Part shown: in pieces, positions 41,966-52,154 of the stretch
Layout: every line of letters begins with the position of its first letter
Numbering within the stretch: position 1 is the stretch's first letter
NCBI GenBank assembly: GCA_030437565.1
Contig: CP129291.1
Location: 2,356,001 to 2,420,000, forward strand
From: Terrilactibacillus sp. S3-3
Lineage (GTDB): Bacteria > Bacillota > Bacilli > Bacillales > Sporolactobacillaceae
Length of the DNA stretch: 64,000 nucleotides
Direction: 5' to 3'
The notes under the pieces: model-generated
What the model was told of the DNA's origin: nothing
Databases searched by the model: none
What the model saw: the letters and a program-made list of their open reading frames with translations, nothing else
Translations under genes and position numbers: made by a program

Positions 41966-43220
41966 TTAATTCAAGATCCTGCGGGCGACACCTGCGAAAT
42001 GATCATGCCAATAACCGCTGCTCAGATTTGCTATGGCAACGCCCGTGCTTGACTGTGATCCAATGAAGCTGCCGCCGCCGATATAAATGCCAACGTGGCC
42101 GTTTGTTTATAAGTATTGAAAAAGACGAGATCGCCGGGTTTCAGGCTGCCGGCGCTGACGGCCGACCCTTTATGCACCAATGAATCCGTATTCCCGCCTA
42201 GTGAGATGCCGTTGGCGGCAAAAGCGGCGTTGACAAAGCCGGAGCAGTCAAAACTCCCCGATGACGGATTCGAAGCTCCCCATACGTATTTCGAATGGCC
42301 GATAAATTGTTTTCCGTAATTTATAATACCCGAAATGCCGCCGGTTGCGACCGAAGCGGACAACAACGGAGCAGAAGACTGATTGCTGTTAGAGCCCGAA
42401 GAGCCGTCTGATTTATGATTGCTGCTTGACGATGAGGCAAGGGCTGCCGAATGGTGGACGGCTGCTTTCGGCTGACTCGAATTTGGAGAAGCCTGCCCGC
42501 TCGTCTTTGTTTGCGACTGCTCCCCTGCCAGTGTCGATGCTGCGCTCTTAAGGGCAGCCAGTTTCTTGCCGATATTTTTTTGCTTATTGCTGAGCGCCTT
42601 TGCCGCAAACTTTTTTCTTCGACTGCAGCGACTGAACTTCAGCCAGCATCGCTTGCAGATCGCTCATTTTTTTCTGCGCATAGGCAAGCTTTTGTTCGAC
42701 GTTTTGCTTTTTGGTTTTTACGGCGTCTTGATCACGTTTTTGGGCATTAATAATACTTTGATCCTGCTGGGTAATTTCATGCAGAGCCAGCATCCGGTCG
42801 AGGAAATCGCCGAAATCTTTTGAACCGACTAACACATCCAGAAAGTCGACAGAGCCGCCGTTTTCATAGATGGATTTCAATCGATCTTTCAATAAGTCCT
42901 TTCTTTGATCCATACGTTTTTGGATCACTTGGATCTGATCTTGAAGCGCCGCTACTTTGTCTTTAGTCTTATTGACTTCAGCCTGTCTGTTACCAATCTG
43001 ACCGGTTAATTTCAATACCTTTGCGTTAACCTTATCCAGTTCGGCCTGAACCTGTTTTTGCTGCGAAGCGACTTGCGATTTCAAGGATGTCTGAGAAGCC
43101 GCTGCGCTGTCTGTCTATGCTGGCTTTGGACGCTTTTGCGTATGTAATCGATGGTGCAACCGTACTGTATGTTAAGCCGAGACTCAGTGCCAATGTAAAT
43201 GTAAGTTTCGTCTTATTCAT
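41966..43220 (-). CDS. secreted DL-endopeptidase, CwlO-like (coiled coil plus NlpC/P60), frame broken
   Basis: About 418 codons. Signal peptide (MNKTKLTFTLALSLGLTYSTVAPSITYA), then a long coiled coil (residues about 40-210), a Ser/Asn-rich linker and an NlpC/P60 domain. The catalytic Cys is in SFDCSGFVNAAF, the first His in the NGHVGIYIGG region and the second polar residue downstream. It cuts D-Glu/DAP cross-links in peptidoglycan during growth. Breaks near 43095, 42605 and 42110. Start ATG 43220 has GGGAGGA at 8-9 nt. The coiled coil is the region through which CwlO is regulated by FtsEX. Confidence 0.88.
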
Positions 43221-43422
43221 TTTCTTGCTATTCCTCCCCCATGTTCTTCCCGCATTTTTATATGTATGTAAAACAGGCAAAAATCGACATTATTTTCTAT
43301 ATTATCGACTTTTTTTTATTATAGCACTCCCTTTTTTCGAGCAGATATTAAGCTTTTGTTTCGCTTTGTAATATTTTTGCAACATTAAGGGCTTTGATGT
43401 CAATAATTGTCGATTTATTACT

Positions 43423-43439
43423 TGTTACCTATTTGTAAA
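43423..43439 (+). promoter_or_regulatory. WalR-like direct repeat between cwlO-like gene and DUF1453 gene
   Basis: TGTTAC-CTATT-TGTAAA fits the WalR consensus TGTWAH-N5-TGTWAH exactly. It is about 200 bp upstream of the cwlO-like gene but in reverse orientation to it, and about 125 bp before the plus-strand membrane gene. Confidence 0.5.
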
Positions 43440-43562
43440 AATTTGCAAAAATGTGAACAGTGGCTTTGCGGGAAAAAGAGAAGCAGCCGCGGGTTGTAGG
43501 ACAATAGGCAGCTTCATAAGATAAAAAGGCGGGAGAAATACGAGTGAAAAAAGGGTGATAAA

Positions 43563-44216
43563 ATGCACATCATTATTGGAGCGTTTCTTTTATTAGGGAT
43601 CATCGTCAATCAATTGCGCGAAAAGCCGATGACGGGAAAATTATACCGACAACCGCTGCTGCTGTTCTTTTTCGCTTGTGTTGCCGCATCAGAGCTGCCC
43701 GTCGTTTCTATTGGTGATTGGGCGATGATGCTTTCAAGTCTTCTCCTTGCTTTTTGTTTCGGCTTGATTCAAGGCCGTTATACCCGCCTTACCAATCATG
43801 AAGGCGCTTGGTATGTATCTGGCTCAATCATCGCCCTGCTGGTCTGGTTTGTTTCCGTCCCAATTCGATACGGTTTAAAATATCTGTTCATGCACACGGC
43901 CCTTGCGATCCATTTAGATGGTATGTCGAGCTATATCATTTATTTTTTGTCAATTGCCGGGCTCCTGTTCGGGAAATATACGATGCTCCTGATGCGCCAT
44001 CCTTCGCTTGTTAAAAAGGTGGCACAAAATGAGCAGAAAGCTTCAGCGATTGCGCGACGTCCGTTAGCTGACGAGGCTGCCACCGGTCGCTTCTTGACCG
44101 TGAAACAGCCTCTCTCTCTATTTCAATCTCAATATTTTAAAATACAAAGCTCCGGCTGTTCTTTTCTTCGGAACAGCTTTGTTTTCTTCCTTAGGTATTT
44201 ACGATCAATCCAATGA
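43563..44216 (+). CDS. polytopic membrane protein, DUF1453/CcdC-like
   Basis: Four or five TM helices. The phrases LREKPMTGKLYRQP and LAFCFGLIQGRYTRLTNHEG recall the CcdC/DUF1453 family (a cytosol-facing arginine loop between helices). The frame stays open to 44216 but runs through a terminator-like hairpin at 44143, so the last 50 or so residues (after MLLMRHPSLVKK) are probably not the true end; a missed indel near 44020-44080 is likely. Function unknown. The ATG follows an AAGGGTG site. Confidence 0.6.
   Translation: MHIIIGAFLLLGIIVNQLREKPMTGKLYRQPLLLFFFACVAASELPVVSIGDWAMMLSSLLLAFCFGLIQGRYTRLTNHEGAWYVSGSIIALLVWFVSVPIRYGLKYLFMHTALAIHLDGMSSYIIYFLSIAGLLFGKYTMLLMRHPSLVKKVAQNEQKASAIARRPLADEAATGRFLTVKQPLSLFQSQYFKIQSSGCSFLRNSFVFFLRYLRSIQ
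44143..44181. terminator. terminator-like hairpin between converging genes
   Basis: ACAAAGCT/AGCTTTGT outer pairs with an inner CTGTTC/GGAACAG stem and flanking T-rich sequence. Confidence 0.7.
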
Positions 44217-44806
44217 CGTTCAGAATGATCACAACTGCCAGTGTATACGCCAAAGATTTTTTGGAAATTTTTCTGAAAGCAACGATCTGGATCACAACAA
44301 TCCAGACAGAGAAAAGAGAGAGAGATTATTCAAGACTTCTCTCAAAAAAGAACCGGGACGGCTAATAGGAAGAATCATACCCAAGCTAAGCGGCGATACG
44401 GCGGCAGATGTATGGGCAGCCAGCATAAAAAGTGCTGTGATGACAGAATTTATTAAAATAATGACATAGACATATGTCTGAATAACAAAAATCTTTCTGA
44501 ATCCCGAATCACTGAAAAAAATCCAGTAAACAAAGGTCAGCACCAGCACAAAAAGAAAAGGTTCAAATAAACCGCCGATGAAAGCGGCGATCATCCTTCC
44601 GGCAAATGTCCTGAAACATGGATGCTTGTAAATGTATTTTCCCCGTTTGTTTGTGCATGATAAAAGAACATCGTGCAAATGCTATTAACCAGCATCATAA
44701 GAAAAAAGCGCCATTTTAGACCTTCTGTTTTCCATGAAGCGGCCAGCTTCTGAAATTCCTGATTAGGTTTAAAAAGGCCTGCAAACAGTCTGACTGAATG
44801 ATTCAT
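44191..44806 (-). CDS. YIP1-family membrane protein, frame broken
   Basis: About 205 codons and five hydrophobic segments. The start MNHSVRLFAGLFKPNQEFQKLA is the typical cytosolic YIP1 lead, then LKWRFFLMMLVNSICTMFFY. Helices such as FEPFLFVLVLTFVYWIFF and VYVIILINSVITALFMLAA follow, ending LAYTLAVVIILNVIGLIVNT. Breaks near 44610 and 44303. Bacterial YIP1 proteins are uncharacterised. Start 44806 is chosen for the family-like N-terminus; the Shine-Dalgarno there is weak. Confidence 0.7.
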
Positions 44807-44836
44807 TGCCCTCACTTCTTTCCTTAATCGCTTCAT

Positions 44837-45067
44837 GCATAATCTTATTTATAACTGACTATATCATGATAACCTTGTTTTCCATTCATTTTAACTTGAG
44901 CGGATAGCCTGGGGCTGTCTCTTCACCATATAAGCGGACAGGCACTAAAACCTCCTTACCCAGTAATCGATCATCATAGGTTTGAAACATAAAGGATATC
45001 GTTCAAGATTCGATTTGAGTATCGCCAATTTCTTCACTCTAAAGATTTTAAAGCTTATATGGAATAA
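44837..45067. other. intergenic region before the tandem repeat
   Basis: A/T-rich, no gene, no clear RNA; it probably contains the yip1 promoter. Confidence 0.35.
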
Positions 45068-45313
45068 GTACAAGGGCAACTAAGGCTCCGCCGGCGCCTG
45101 AAGCCCCGCCTCGCCAAGTTTTCTTTGCACTTTTCCGGTTTCAATCCTTTTATGTGGAAAGTACAAGGGCAACTAAGGCTCCGCCGGCGCCTGAAGGCTT
45201 GGCCTCGCCAAGTTTTCTTTGCACTTTTCCGGTTTCAATCCTTTTATGTGGAAAGTACAAGGGCAACTAAGGCTCCGCCGGCGCCTGAAGGCTTGGCCTC
45301 GCCAAGTTTTCTT
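45068..45313 (+). repeat. tandem repeat, 93-94-bp unit, about 2.6 copies
   Basis: Units start at 45068, 45161 and 45255 with GTACAAGGGCAACTAAGG. Copies two and three are nearly identical; copy one differs where it has AAGCCCCGCC instead of AAGGCTTGGCC. Each unit has a CTTGGC/GCCAAG hairpin and ends with the ltaS-side CCAAGTTTTCTTTG. It is G/C-rich compared with its surroundings. Confidence 0.9.
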
Positions 45314-45349
45314 TGTCGAAGTTTGGCTTTTTGTGGGTGATATAATTGC

Positions 45350-45377
45350 TTGACTTTTCACCATAAAGAGATAAAAT
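45350..45377 (+). promoter_or_regulatory. sigma-A promoter of ltaS
   Basis: TTGACT, 16-nt spacer, TAAAAT, leaving a leader of about 165 nt before the GTG start. Confidence 0.7.
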
Positions 45378-45447
45378 TGTTTAGGATACAAGGAGTCACT
45401 TCATTATAAGCACCGTTTGTTTGTGCAAATTACATTAAGTTATCAGG

Positions 45448-45490
45448 AACTCTCTTTTTGCCGCTCACATTTAGAGAGTTTATCTATTTT
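45448..45490 (+). promoter_or_regulatory. hairpin in the ltaS leader
   Basis: AACTCTCT/AGAGAGTT stem with a 17-nt loop followed by TATCTATTTTATTT. It may be an attenuator or an mRNA-stability element. Confidence 0.4.
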
Positions 45491-45550
45491 ATTTAAGGGT
45501 GAATTTTTGCCCGCCCGATGCGGCTAGTGTCCTATAGGAGGTATAAAATA

Positions 45551-47572
45551 GTGAAACTGTCATTGCACAAATGCCAGGAACTCTTGAATAAGAAACTCTC
45601 TTTATTTATTATTGCTGTCGTCATGTTTTGGATTAAGACTTATTTTGCCTATCTTACCCAGTTTAATCTTGGCGTGACCAACAGTATGCAGCGTTTTCTG
45701 CTGTTCATCAATCCAATTAGCTCCGCCTTGTTATTTTTGGGTATTGCGGTCATTTTTTTAAAGGGCGGCTGCAGCAAGTGCTGATTATCGTTATCGACGC
45801 GCTGCTTTCGTTTCTCTTATATGCCAACATTGTTTATTACCGCTTTTTTAACGACTTCATTACTCTTCCTGTACTGACGCAATCGAAGAACTTCGGCGAA
45901 TTGGGCGGAAGTACGCAAGCCCTGATGAAACCTTACGATGTGCTGTTTTTCATTGATACGCTGGTTTTAATCGGTCTTGTGCTATTTAAGGTTGTAAAGC
46001 CGCACACCGATCGATTGAACGTGCGGGCCATTCTTACTGTTTTTGTTTCCGCTATCATGATATTTATCGTCAATTTAAGTTTGGCGGAAGCCGACCGGCC
46101 GCAGCTGCTTTCAAGAACATTTGACAGAAATTATTTGGTTAAATATTTAGGTGCCTATAATTACACGATCTATGACATCATTCAAAATACGCGATCATCA
46201 TCAGCACAGCGCGCATTGGCCGACAGCAGCGATCTCACCGATGTTGAAAACTATACGAAGTCAAATTATGCCGATCCTAATCCGGCTTACTTCGGCAAGT
46301 ATAAAGGTATGAATGTGATTTACATATCCTTGGAATCGCTGCAAGACTTTGTCATTAACTTTAAAATGCCGGACGGCCAGGAAGTGACGCCATTTCTAAA
46401 CTCGCTGACCATGGGCGCCAACAACACGGTTTATTTTAATAACTTTTTTCACCAAACCGGACAAGGCAAGACATCCGATGCCGAATTTATGATGGAAAAT
46501 TCGCTGTTCCCGCTTCCGCAAGGTTCTGTTTTTACGATGAAAGCGCAAAACACCTTTGAAGCGTCGCCGGCCATTCTTTCATCGCGCGGCTATGAAACAG
46601 CCGCTTTCCATGGAAACAATAAAACATTCTGGAATCGCGATGAAATGTACAAATCTTTGGGCTATGAGCGTTTCTTTGATTCCAAGTATTATGACATGAG
46701 CCCGGCGAATACGAAAAACTATGGCATGAAAGACAAACCGTTTTTTAAAGAATCGATTCCATACTTAACAAAGCTGAAGCAGCCGTTTTATTCCAAGCTT
46801 ATTCTTTTATCCAATCACTTTCCATTTGGTATGGATAAACAGGATACAACCTTTCCTGTCGGCGACTACGGCGACAGCGTTGTGAATAATTATTTTCAAT
46901 CAGCGAATTACATGGATCAAGCCGTTAAACAATTTTTTGGCGATCTGAAAAAACAGGGGCTGCTGGATCATACGATTGTTGTCATGTACGGCGACCATTA
47001 CGGGATTTCTGAAAACCACAACTCGGCGATGGAAAAAGTGATTGGAAAGCCGATCGATGCATTCGAAAACGCTCAGCTTCAACGCGTGCCGCTCTTCTTT
47101 CATCATATTCCAAAAGTCAAGGGTGCCGCCCATCCGGCCTATGGTACAAATTCGATTTACGGCGGCGATGTTGACGTCAGGCCGACAGTGCTTAATTTGC
47201 TTGGAATTAATACCAAGGACTACATTCAGTTTGGAACCGACTTATTCTCCAAACAACATCGCCAGATCATTCCTTTCCGCAATGGAGACGTTATAACGAA
47301 TCAGTACACGATCACTGATGGCAATGTATTCTCCAATAAAACCGGAAAACCGGTTGACAAGTCTTTGGGCAAGCCTTATGAAGTGATCGGCAAAAAAGAA
47401 CTGGATTTATCGGATAAAGTGGTATACGGAGACTTGCTCCGCTTCTATAAACCAAAAAGGTTTTGTATCCTTTGACAAAAACAAGATTGACTATACAACG
47501 AACCAAAACATTCCCCCGGTAAATGATGAATTAACCAATACACCTGGTAAATCGTCATCGTCTGATAAGTAA
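45551..47572 (+). CDS. ltaS: lipoteichoic acid synthase LtaS, frame broken
   Basis: About 673 codons. Five N-terminal TM helices, then an extracellular sulfatase-fold domain that polymerises glycerol phosphate from phosphatidylglycerol onto the glycolipid anchor. The metal and nucleophile regions are VIYISLESLQDF (Glu of the Mn site), HQTGQGKTSDAEFMMENSLFP with the catalytic Thr, and MYGDHYGISENHN with Asp/His ligands. Start GTG 45551 is behind AGGAGG. Breaks near 45772 (FLKGG to the next frame) and 47455 (PKK/GFVSFDKNK). The end ELTNTPGKSSSSDK is a Ser-rich tail. Confidence 0.93.
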
Positions 47573-47585
47573 AGTGTTATTTTTC

Positions 47586-47620
47586 AGCTCTTCCGCTTTA
47601 AAGACGGAAGAGCTTTTTTT
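47586..47620 (+). terminator. terminator of ltaS
   Basis: AGCTCTTCCG/CGGAAGAGCT stem with seven T. Confidence 0.92.
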
Positions 47621-47843
47621 ACGTGCATGCTTAGGTGCATGACAAAATTGGCAGTGGCAAAACTCATCTGCCCTGGGTCAAACGATTCCACCTCCTGGAT
47701 GCTTCACTGGGCCCAAAACTCAGGGAAGCTCGTCATCCCCTCGCTTAAGAGCATTTGATTTTAAAACTTCTGCCTCCGTTCCTATTTTCATCTGTGCCAT
47801 GCCGGAAATTCCGTCAATAACCAATCTTTTGCTTTGTGCAATA
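47621..47843. other. intergenic region between ltaS and fumC
   Basis: No gene. Minus-strand fragments near 47640-47830 read partly like a protein but have no start and stop often; possibly a relic. Confidence 0.3.
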
Positions 47844-47877
47844 CAAAAATGACAGACCGTCCGGCCTGTCATTTTTT
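47844..47877 (-). terminator. terminator of fumC
   Basis: ATGACAG/CTGTCAT stem flanked by A and T runs; works on both strands. Confidence 0.85.
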
Positions 47878-47915
47878 GTGTATTTCTGATACCTATATAA
47901 GATTGATACGTCGCC

Positions 47916-49311
47916 TCAGGCGTTGGGATGAATCATGTCTTCCGGTCTGACGAATTTATCAAATTCTTCAGCCGTCAATATGCCCGTTTGGATGGCCGCC
48001 TCTTTTAAGCTAAGCCCCTCTTTATGAGCAAACTTGGCGATCTTCGCTGCATTTTCATAACCGATATGAGGATTGAGCGCCGTGACGAGCATCAGCGAAT
48101 TGTTGTGCAAATTGCTGTCGAGTTTTCTCGCGGTTTGGTTCAATCCCGACGGCGCAATTTTTGTTAAACGAACGCATTGAATCGGCCAAAAGGCGCGCAG
48201 ACTGCAAGAAATTGTATCCGATAACTGGTTTGAATACATTCAGTTCAAAGTTTCCCTGGCTGGCTGCAAAGCCGATAGACGCGTCATTGCCCATGACTTG
48301 CACGGCAACCATTGTCACCGCTTCTGCTTGAGTCGGGTTTACTTTACCTGGCATAATAGAACTTCCCGGTTCATTGGCCGGAATGGTAATTTCACCGATT
48401 CCGCAGCGCGGCCCGCTGGCAAGCCAGCGTACATCATTGGCGATTTTCATTAAGTCGGCCGCAAGCCCTTTCAAAACACCGTGAACAGCAACAATTTGGT
48501 CATGGCTTGTCAGTGCATGAAACTTATTTTTCGACGAGCGAAATGATTTCCCCGTCATGCTGCTGATTTCTTCAGCCGCCATTTTTCCAAACTCAGGATG
48601 AGCATTTATTTAAGCCCGTTCCTACGGCCGTTCCGCCGATTGCCAGGTCTTTCAAATATTCGGTTGTCGATTGGAGCAGCGCCTTGGAGCGATCAAGCAT
48701 ATATGCCCAGCCGCTGATCTCTTGTCCAAGTGTAAGCGGCGTAGCATCTTGCAAGTGCGTCCGGCCAATTTTGATGATATCATCAAATGCCTTGGCTTTG
48801 TCGTCGAGCGTTGCTTTTAATTCATCCAGGGCCGGTAAAACGCTTTCTTCAACGGCCAGTACGGAAGCAATATGTAGAGCTGTCGGATAAGTGTCGTTCG
48901 AGCTTTGTGATTTGTTGACATCATCATTCGGGTGAACGTGAGCATCCACACCTTTTTCTTGCAGAATTTGATTGGCACGATTGGCAATCACTTCATTGAC
49001 GTTCATATTTGACTGTGTTCCGCTGCCTGTTTGCCAAACGACCAACGGAAACTCATCATCCCATTTTCCGGCAAGAATTTCATCAGCTGCTTGAACAATG
49101 GCATCCCCTTGGCTTTGTCCAGCTTTCCTAATTTGCCGTTAGCCAGCGCTGCTCCTTTTTTCAGCATGGCGAAAGCCCTTACTATTTCTAAAGGCATTTT
49201 TTCCCAGCCGATTTGGAAGTTCTCCTTGCTCCTTTGCGTTTGCGCAGCCCACAGCCTGTCAGTGGGAACCCTCACTTCGCCAAGTGTATCATGTTCAATT
49301 CTGAATTTCAT
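47916..49311 (-). CDS. fumC: fumarate hydratase class II, frame broken
   Basis: About 465 codons, the class II fumarase of the TCA cycle (fumarate to malate). [35 protein letters not shown] with the active-site His, and the signature [16 protein letters not shown] with the catalytic flexible-loop Ser are visible. Breaks near 49105 (A run), 48605 (GLN joins HPEFG) and 48160. Start is the ATG at 49311 ([13 protein letters not shown]) behind AGGAGGATG; the preceding ATG at 49314 is an alternative. Confidence 0.93.
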
Positions 49312-49431
49312 CATCCATCCTCCTCAACATCTCATTGCATTTTTCTACTGCTAAATTTATTATGTCACGCGGCGGGAGACATATCAACCATACAATAGTG
49401 AATCCGCTTTCTTTTTCATATTAAGTTACAT

Positions 49432-49486
49432 AAAAAAGTTCCTGCCGGCAAATGAAGAGCAGCCTCATTCATTCACCGGCAGGAAC
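49432..49486 (-). terminator. terminator of the YtxH gene
   Basis: GTTCCTGCCGG/CCGGCAGGAAC stem with T-run on the minus strand. Confidence 0.9.
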
Positions 49487-49518
49487 GTTTCAGATAAGAA
49501 CAGCTGTATGATCAGCTA

Positions 49519-49748
49519 TTAGCTGTAAGGTTCATTATCCTTGCCGATAATGCCGCCTGTCAGCTGCTTGGCAATATCCAAAGATTTGTTCAGCACGCCG
49601 CATTCTTCAAATCTTTACGAAATTCTTCGCCGGTTTTCGGAGCAAGCAGCAAAGCGGCTGTTGCACCAACGGCACCGCCGATAATACTGCCAATCACCAA
49701 TTGTGTAGCAGCAAAGCCGCAATTTTTTTCATCATTTTTCGAACTCAC
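49519..49748 (-). CDS. YtxH-domain small general-stress-type protein, one frame break
   Basis: About 76 codons. A single TM glycine-zipper helix TQLVIGSIIGGAVGATAALLLAPKTGEEFRKDLKN is the YtxH signature. The C-terminal VLNKSLDIAKQLTGGIIGKDNEPYS is in a second frame after a missing base near 49600. Start GTG 49748 has GGAGGAATG eight or so nt upstream. Such proteins are stress-induced in Bacillus; the molecular role is unknown. Confidence 0.75.
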
Positions 49749-49815
49749 GATCCATTCCTCCTTAATAAAATGCAATCCTGTTTTGTTATTCGTCCGTTTT
49801 TTCGGATTAGACTTC

Positions 49816-49981
49816 ATTCCCTCGCTTAGTCAGAGATCATTGAGGCAGAAGGAACCCTATATAAGTATACCAATCCCCGCCGCTCACGTCTAATGATCGA
49901 TCGCTCATTTTCGTTAAAATAAGTGTTCTTTCATCATATTCTGAAACGAAACGACAAACTTTCAAGCGACCATGACTATGG
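49816..49981. other. intergenic region before repeat copy 2
   Basis: A/T-rich, no gene seen. Confidence 0.35.
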
Positions 49982-50205
49982 ATAAGGTGAAACTTCAATC
50001 AGTGGTCTTTTTTTCCATCCCACTGATTGTTAGCTCTTCCCACAAGATGTGGGTCACACAGACGTTGCCACAGGATGTGACGCCTTTAGTCTGTGTTCCT
50101 AAGATCGGGCGCTTACGGGCAGTTGTCTCCCACCTATACTTCTTCGAATTTCATTGATGAAACCTGGAGGTGGGAGTCTTACTGCCCGTTAATGCGGGAT
50201 AAAAG
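49982..50205 (-). mobile_element. structured repeat copy 2 (IS200/IS605 end / omega-RNA-like)
   Basis: The fullest copy, on the minus strand, between ytxH and the end of tyrS. It begins TTATCCCGCATTAACGGG, has outer stem ACGGGCAGT/ACTGCCCGT with inner CTCCCACCT/AGGTGGGAG and a long apical loop. Then come the paired CACATCCTGTGG and CCCACATCTTGTGGG hairpins, the terminal hairpin AATCAGTGG/CCACTGATT, and the end TTGAAGTTTCACCTTATC. The plus-strand ORF over it at 49972 is a shadow. Confidence 0.75.
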
Positions 50206-50325
50206 CCCCGAAACGCCCCGTTTTTTTTTTCCTGTCTTGGTTTTAAAAAATATTTAATGGTTACATTTTTTACGTTTGCCCAATTTCGTTTCTCTTTATC
50301 CTTCTTAAAAGATAATGAGCGATTT

Positions 50326-51579
50326 TCAATACTCAATAAGTGTATATTTCTTTTTGCCGCGCCGAATAATGGTAAACTGCCCCTCGATCCGCTCACTATC
50401 TGAAATGATATGGTGCAGATCGGTTTGCCGTACACCGTTAATGTAAATAGCCCCGTTCTGGATATCTTCCCGCGCCTGGCGTTTAGACGGCACGATGCCT
50501 GCCGCTGCGATCAGTTCAATCAATTCTATTGGATCATCCGAAGCAGCCTTGTAAGTCGGCACGTCTTTAAACCCTTGCTTGATTTCTTCGGCAGTTAGCC
50601 GGCTTAATTTCCGCTAAATAGCGCCTCAGATATATGTTTGGCCTGTTCAAGCGCTCTTTCACCATGGACGAGCATTGTCAGTTCGGCCGCCAGTCTTTTT
50701 TTTTTGGGCTGTGCGTTGTTCAGGATGAGCCTTCACTTCTTCAGCCAAAGCTTCAATTTCTTCTTTTGGCAGGAATGTAAAGTACTTTAGATAATTGACG
50801 ACATCATTATCAGCGGCATTGATCCAGAATTGATACCATTCATAGGGTGTTGTTTTTTCCGGATCAAGCCAAATCGCCCCGCCGCTTGATTTTCCGAATT
50901 TCGTGCCGTCGCTTTTGGTAATCAGCGGGAATGTCAATCCGAAAGCAGGTTCTTCATGACCAGTGCGGCGAATCAATTCGAGACCGGCCGTGATATTGCC
51001 CCATTGGTCGCTGCCGCCGATTTCCAGACGACAGCCTTCTTTCTCATAAAGGTTCAGATAGTCAAATGACTGCAGCAGCATGTAGGAAAATTCCGTAAAA
51101 GAAATGCCTGCATCGAGCCTTGACGCCACTGAATCTTTAGTCAGCATATAATTAAGCGGAAAGTGTTTGCCGACATCACGCAAAAACTCAATCATCGACA
51201 GTTTGCCCAGCCAGTCGTAGTTATTGGCCAGCGTCGCTTTGTTGCCTTCAAAATCCAGGAACCTGGATAATTGCCTGCGAATGCTGTCAGCATAGCCTTC
51301 CACAACATCATGTTCATTTAACTGCCGTTCCGTTGAGCGGCCGCTTGGATCGCCGATCAAGCCGGTTCCGCCCCCAACCAGTGCAATCGGATGATGACCC
51401 GCTTTTTGCAAACGCATCATGATCACGATGATCAGTAAGTGGCCGACATGCAGGCTGTCACCGGTCGGATCGAAGCCGCAATAAAATTTAATCGGCTTCT
51501 TCAGCGCTTCACGAAGCCCTTCCTCATCGGTGACTTGATTGATTAAGCCCCGATATTTCAAATCATCAATAATGTCCAT
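50326..51579 (-). CDS. tyrS: tyrosyl-tRNA synthetase, frame broken
   Basis: About 418 codons, class I synthetase. The HIGH-like motif is DSLHVGHLL (residue about 45), the KMSKS-like motif is KFGKSSG, and Tyr-binding YCGFDPT and QSFDYLNL are present. The C-terminal S4 RNA-binding domain reads [22 protein letters not shown]. Breaks near 50697 (T run) and 50610 (ALF/SGN). ATG 51579 follows AGAGG with 9-nt spacing. A Tyr T-box leader controls it. Confidence 0.94.
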
Positions 51580-51648
51580 CTCTGTCATCCTCTCTTCAAA
51601 ACGGCATCCTACGTGCGTGCGGCTGATTTTTTCCAGATTTTTTTTTTC

Positions 51649-51900
51649 AAAAAAAAAAAAAAGCCCTCCTAAAAAAGGAGCGCTATCGCACGGTACCATC
51701 CTTCTGACTGCAGCATTAAAAAATTAAACAGCCGCAGCCTCTTCATTTCGATAACGGCCGGGTTTAGCCGTCCTCTGCTACTCATGTTTCACAAGGGAAG
51801 CTCAGGGAAGTAATTCGCCGCTGTCTTTATGCTGATTCGCACCGTCCATCAGCTCTCTTCAACAGGGAAACAACCGCTACTTGATCCCATCATTGCGTGT
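51649..51900 (-). promoter_or_regulatory. T-box leader of tyrS, Tyr (TAC) specifier
   Basis: Minus strand: AGAGAGC (51852-51858), GAAT-TAC specifier context with TAC at 51811-51813, T-box AGGATGGTACCGTGCG (51687-51702), and terminator GCGCTCCT/AGGAGGGC before a run of T. The specifier codon fits the gene. Confidence 0.9.
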
Positions 51901-52130
51901 TCTTATAAATGATTAAGATCATTTTGTCATGTTTGCGCGAAAATGTCAACTAAATTTAGAGAAATCCCCTTGGATCTCTAACATCCCGGCAATCGACTTA
52001 ACCGCCGGATTAGGCGGTTTACCCGGCGCCGTTTCGACGGACAACCGGCATCTCGGTTTCACGTGATGCGGCGAGCACCTATGATGGATGCTCATTTTCA
52101 ATCAAAAAAAAAGCTCCCCCGTCTCAAGGA
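51901..52130. other. intergenic region between T-box and clpE
   Basis: An AACCGCC/GGCGGTT hairpin near 51998-52018 and a terminator-like GCTCC...GGAGC hairpin near 52112-52134 (AAAAGCTCCCCCGTCTCAAG...) ending clpE on the minus strand. No gene. Confidence 0.5.
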
Positions 52131-52154
52131 GGAGCGTTTTTTAAACAAGATTGA

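Noticed and set aside
45068-45313. CRISPR-like array
   Set aside because: Repeat unit is 93 bp with no unique spacers and no cas gene; it is a simple tandem duplication.
49972-50157. 61-codon plus-strand ORF
   Set aside because: Falls wholly in repeat copy 2 and follows its stem-loops; not a gene.
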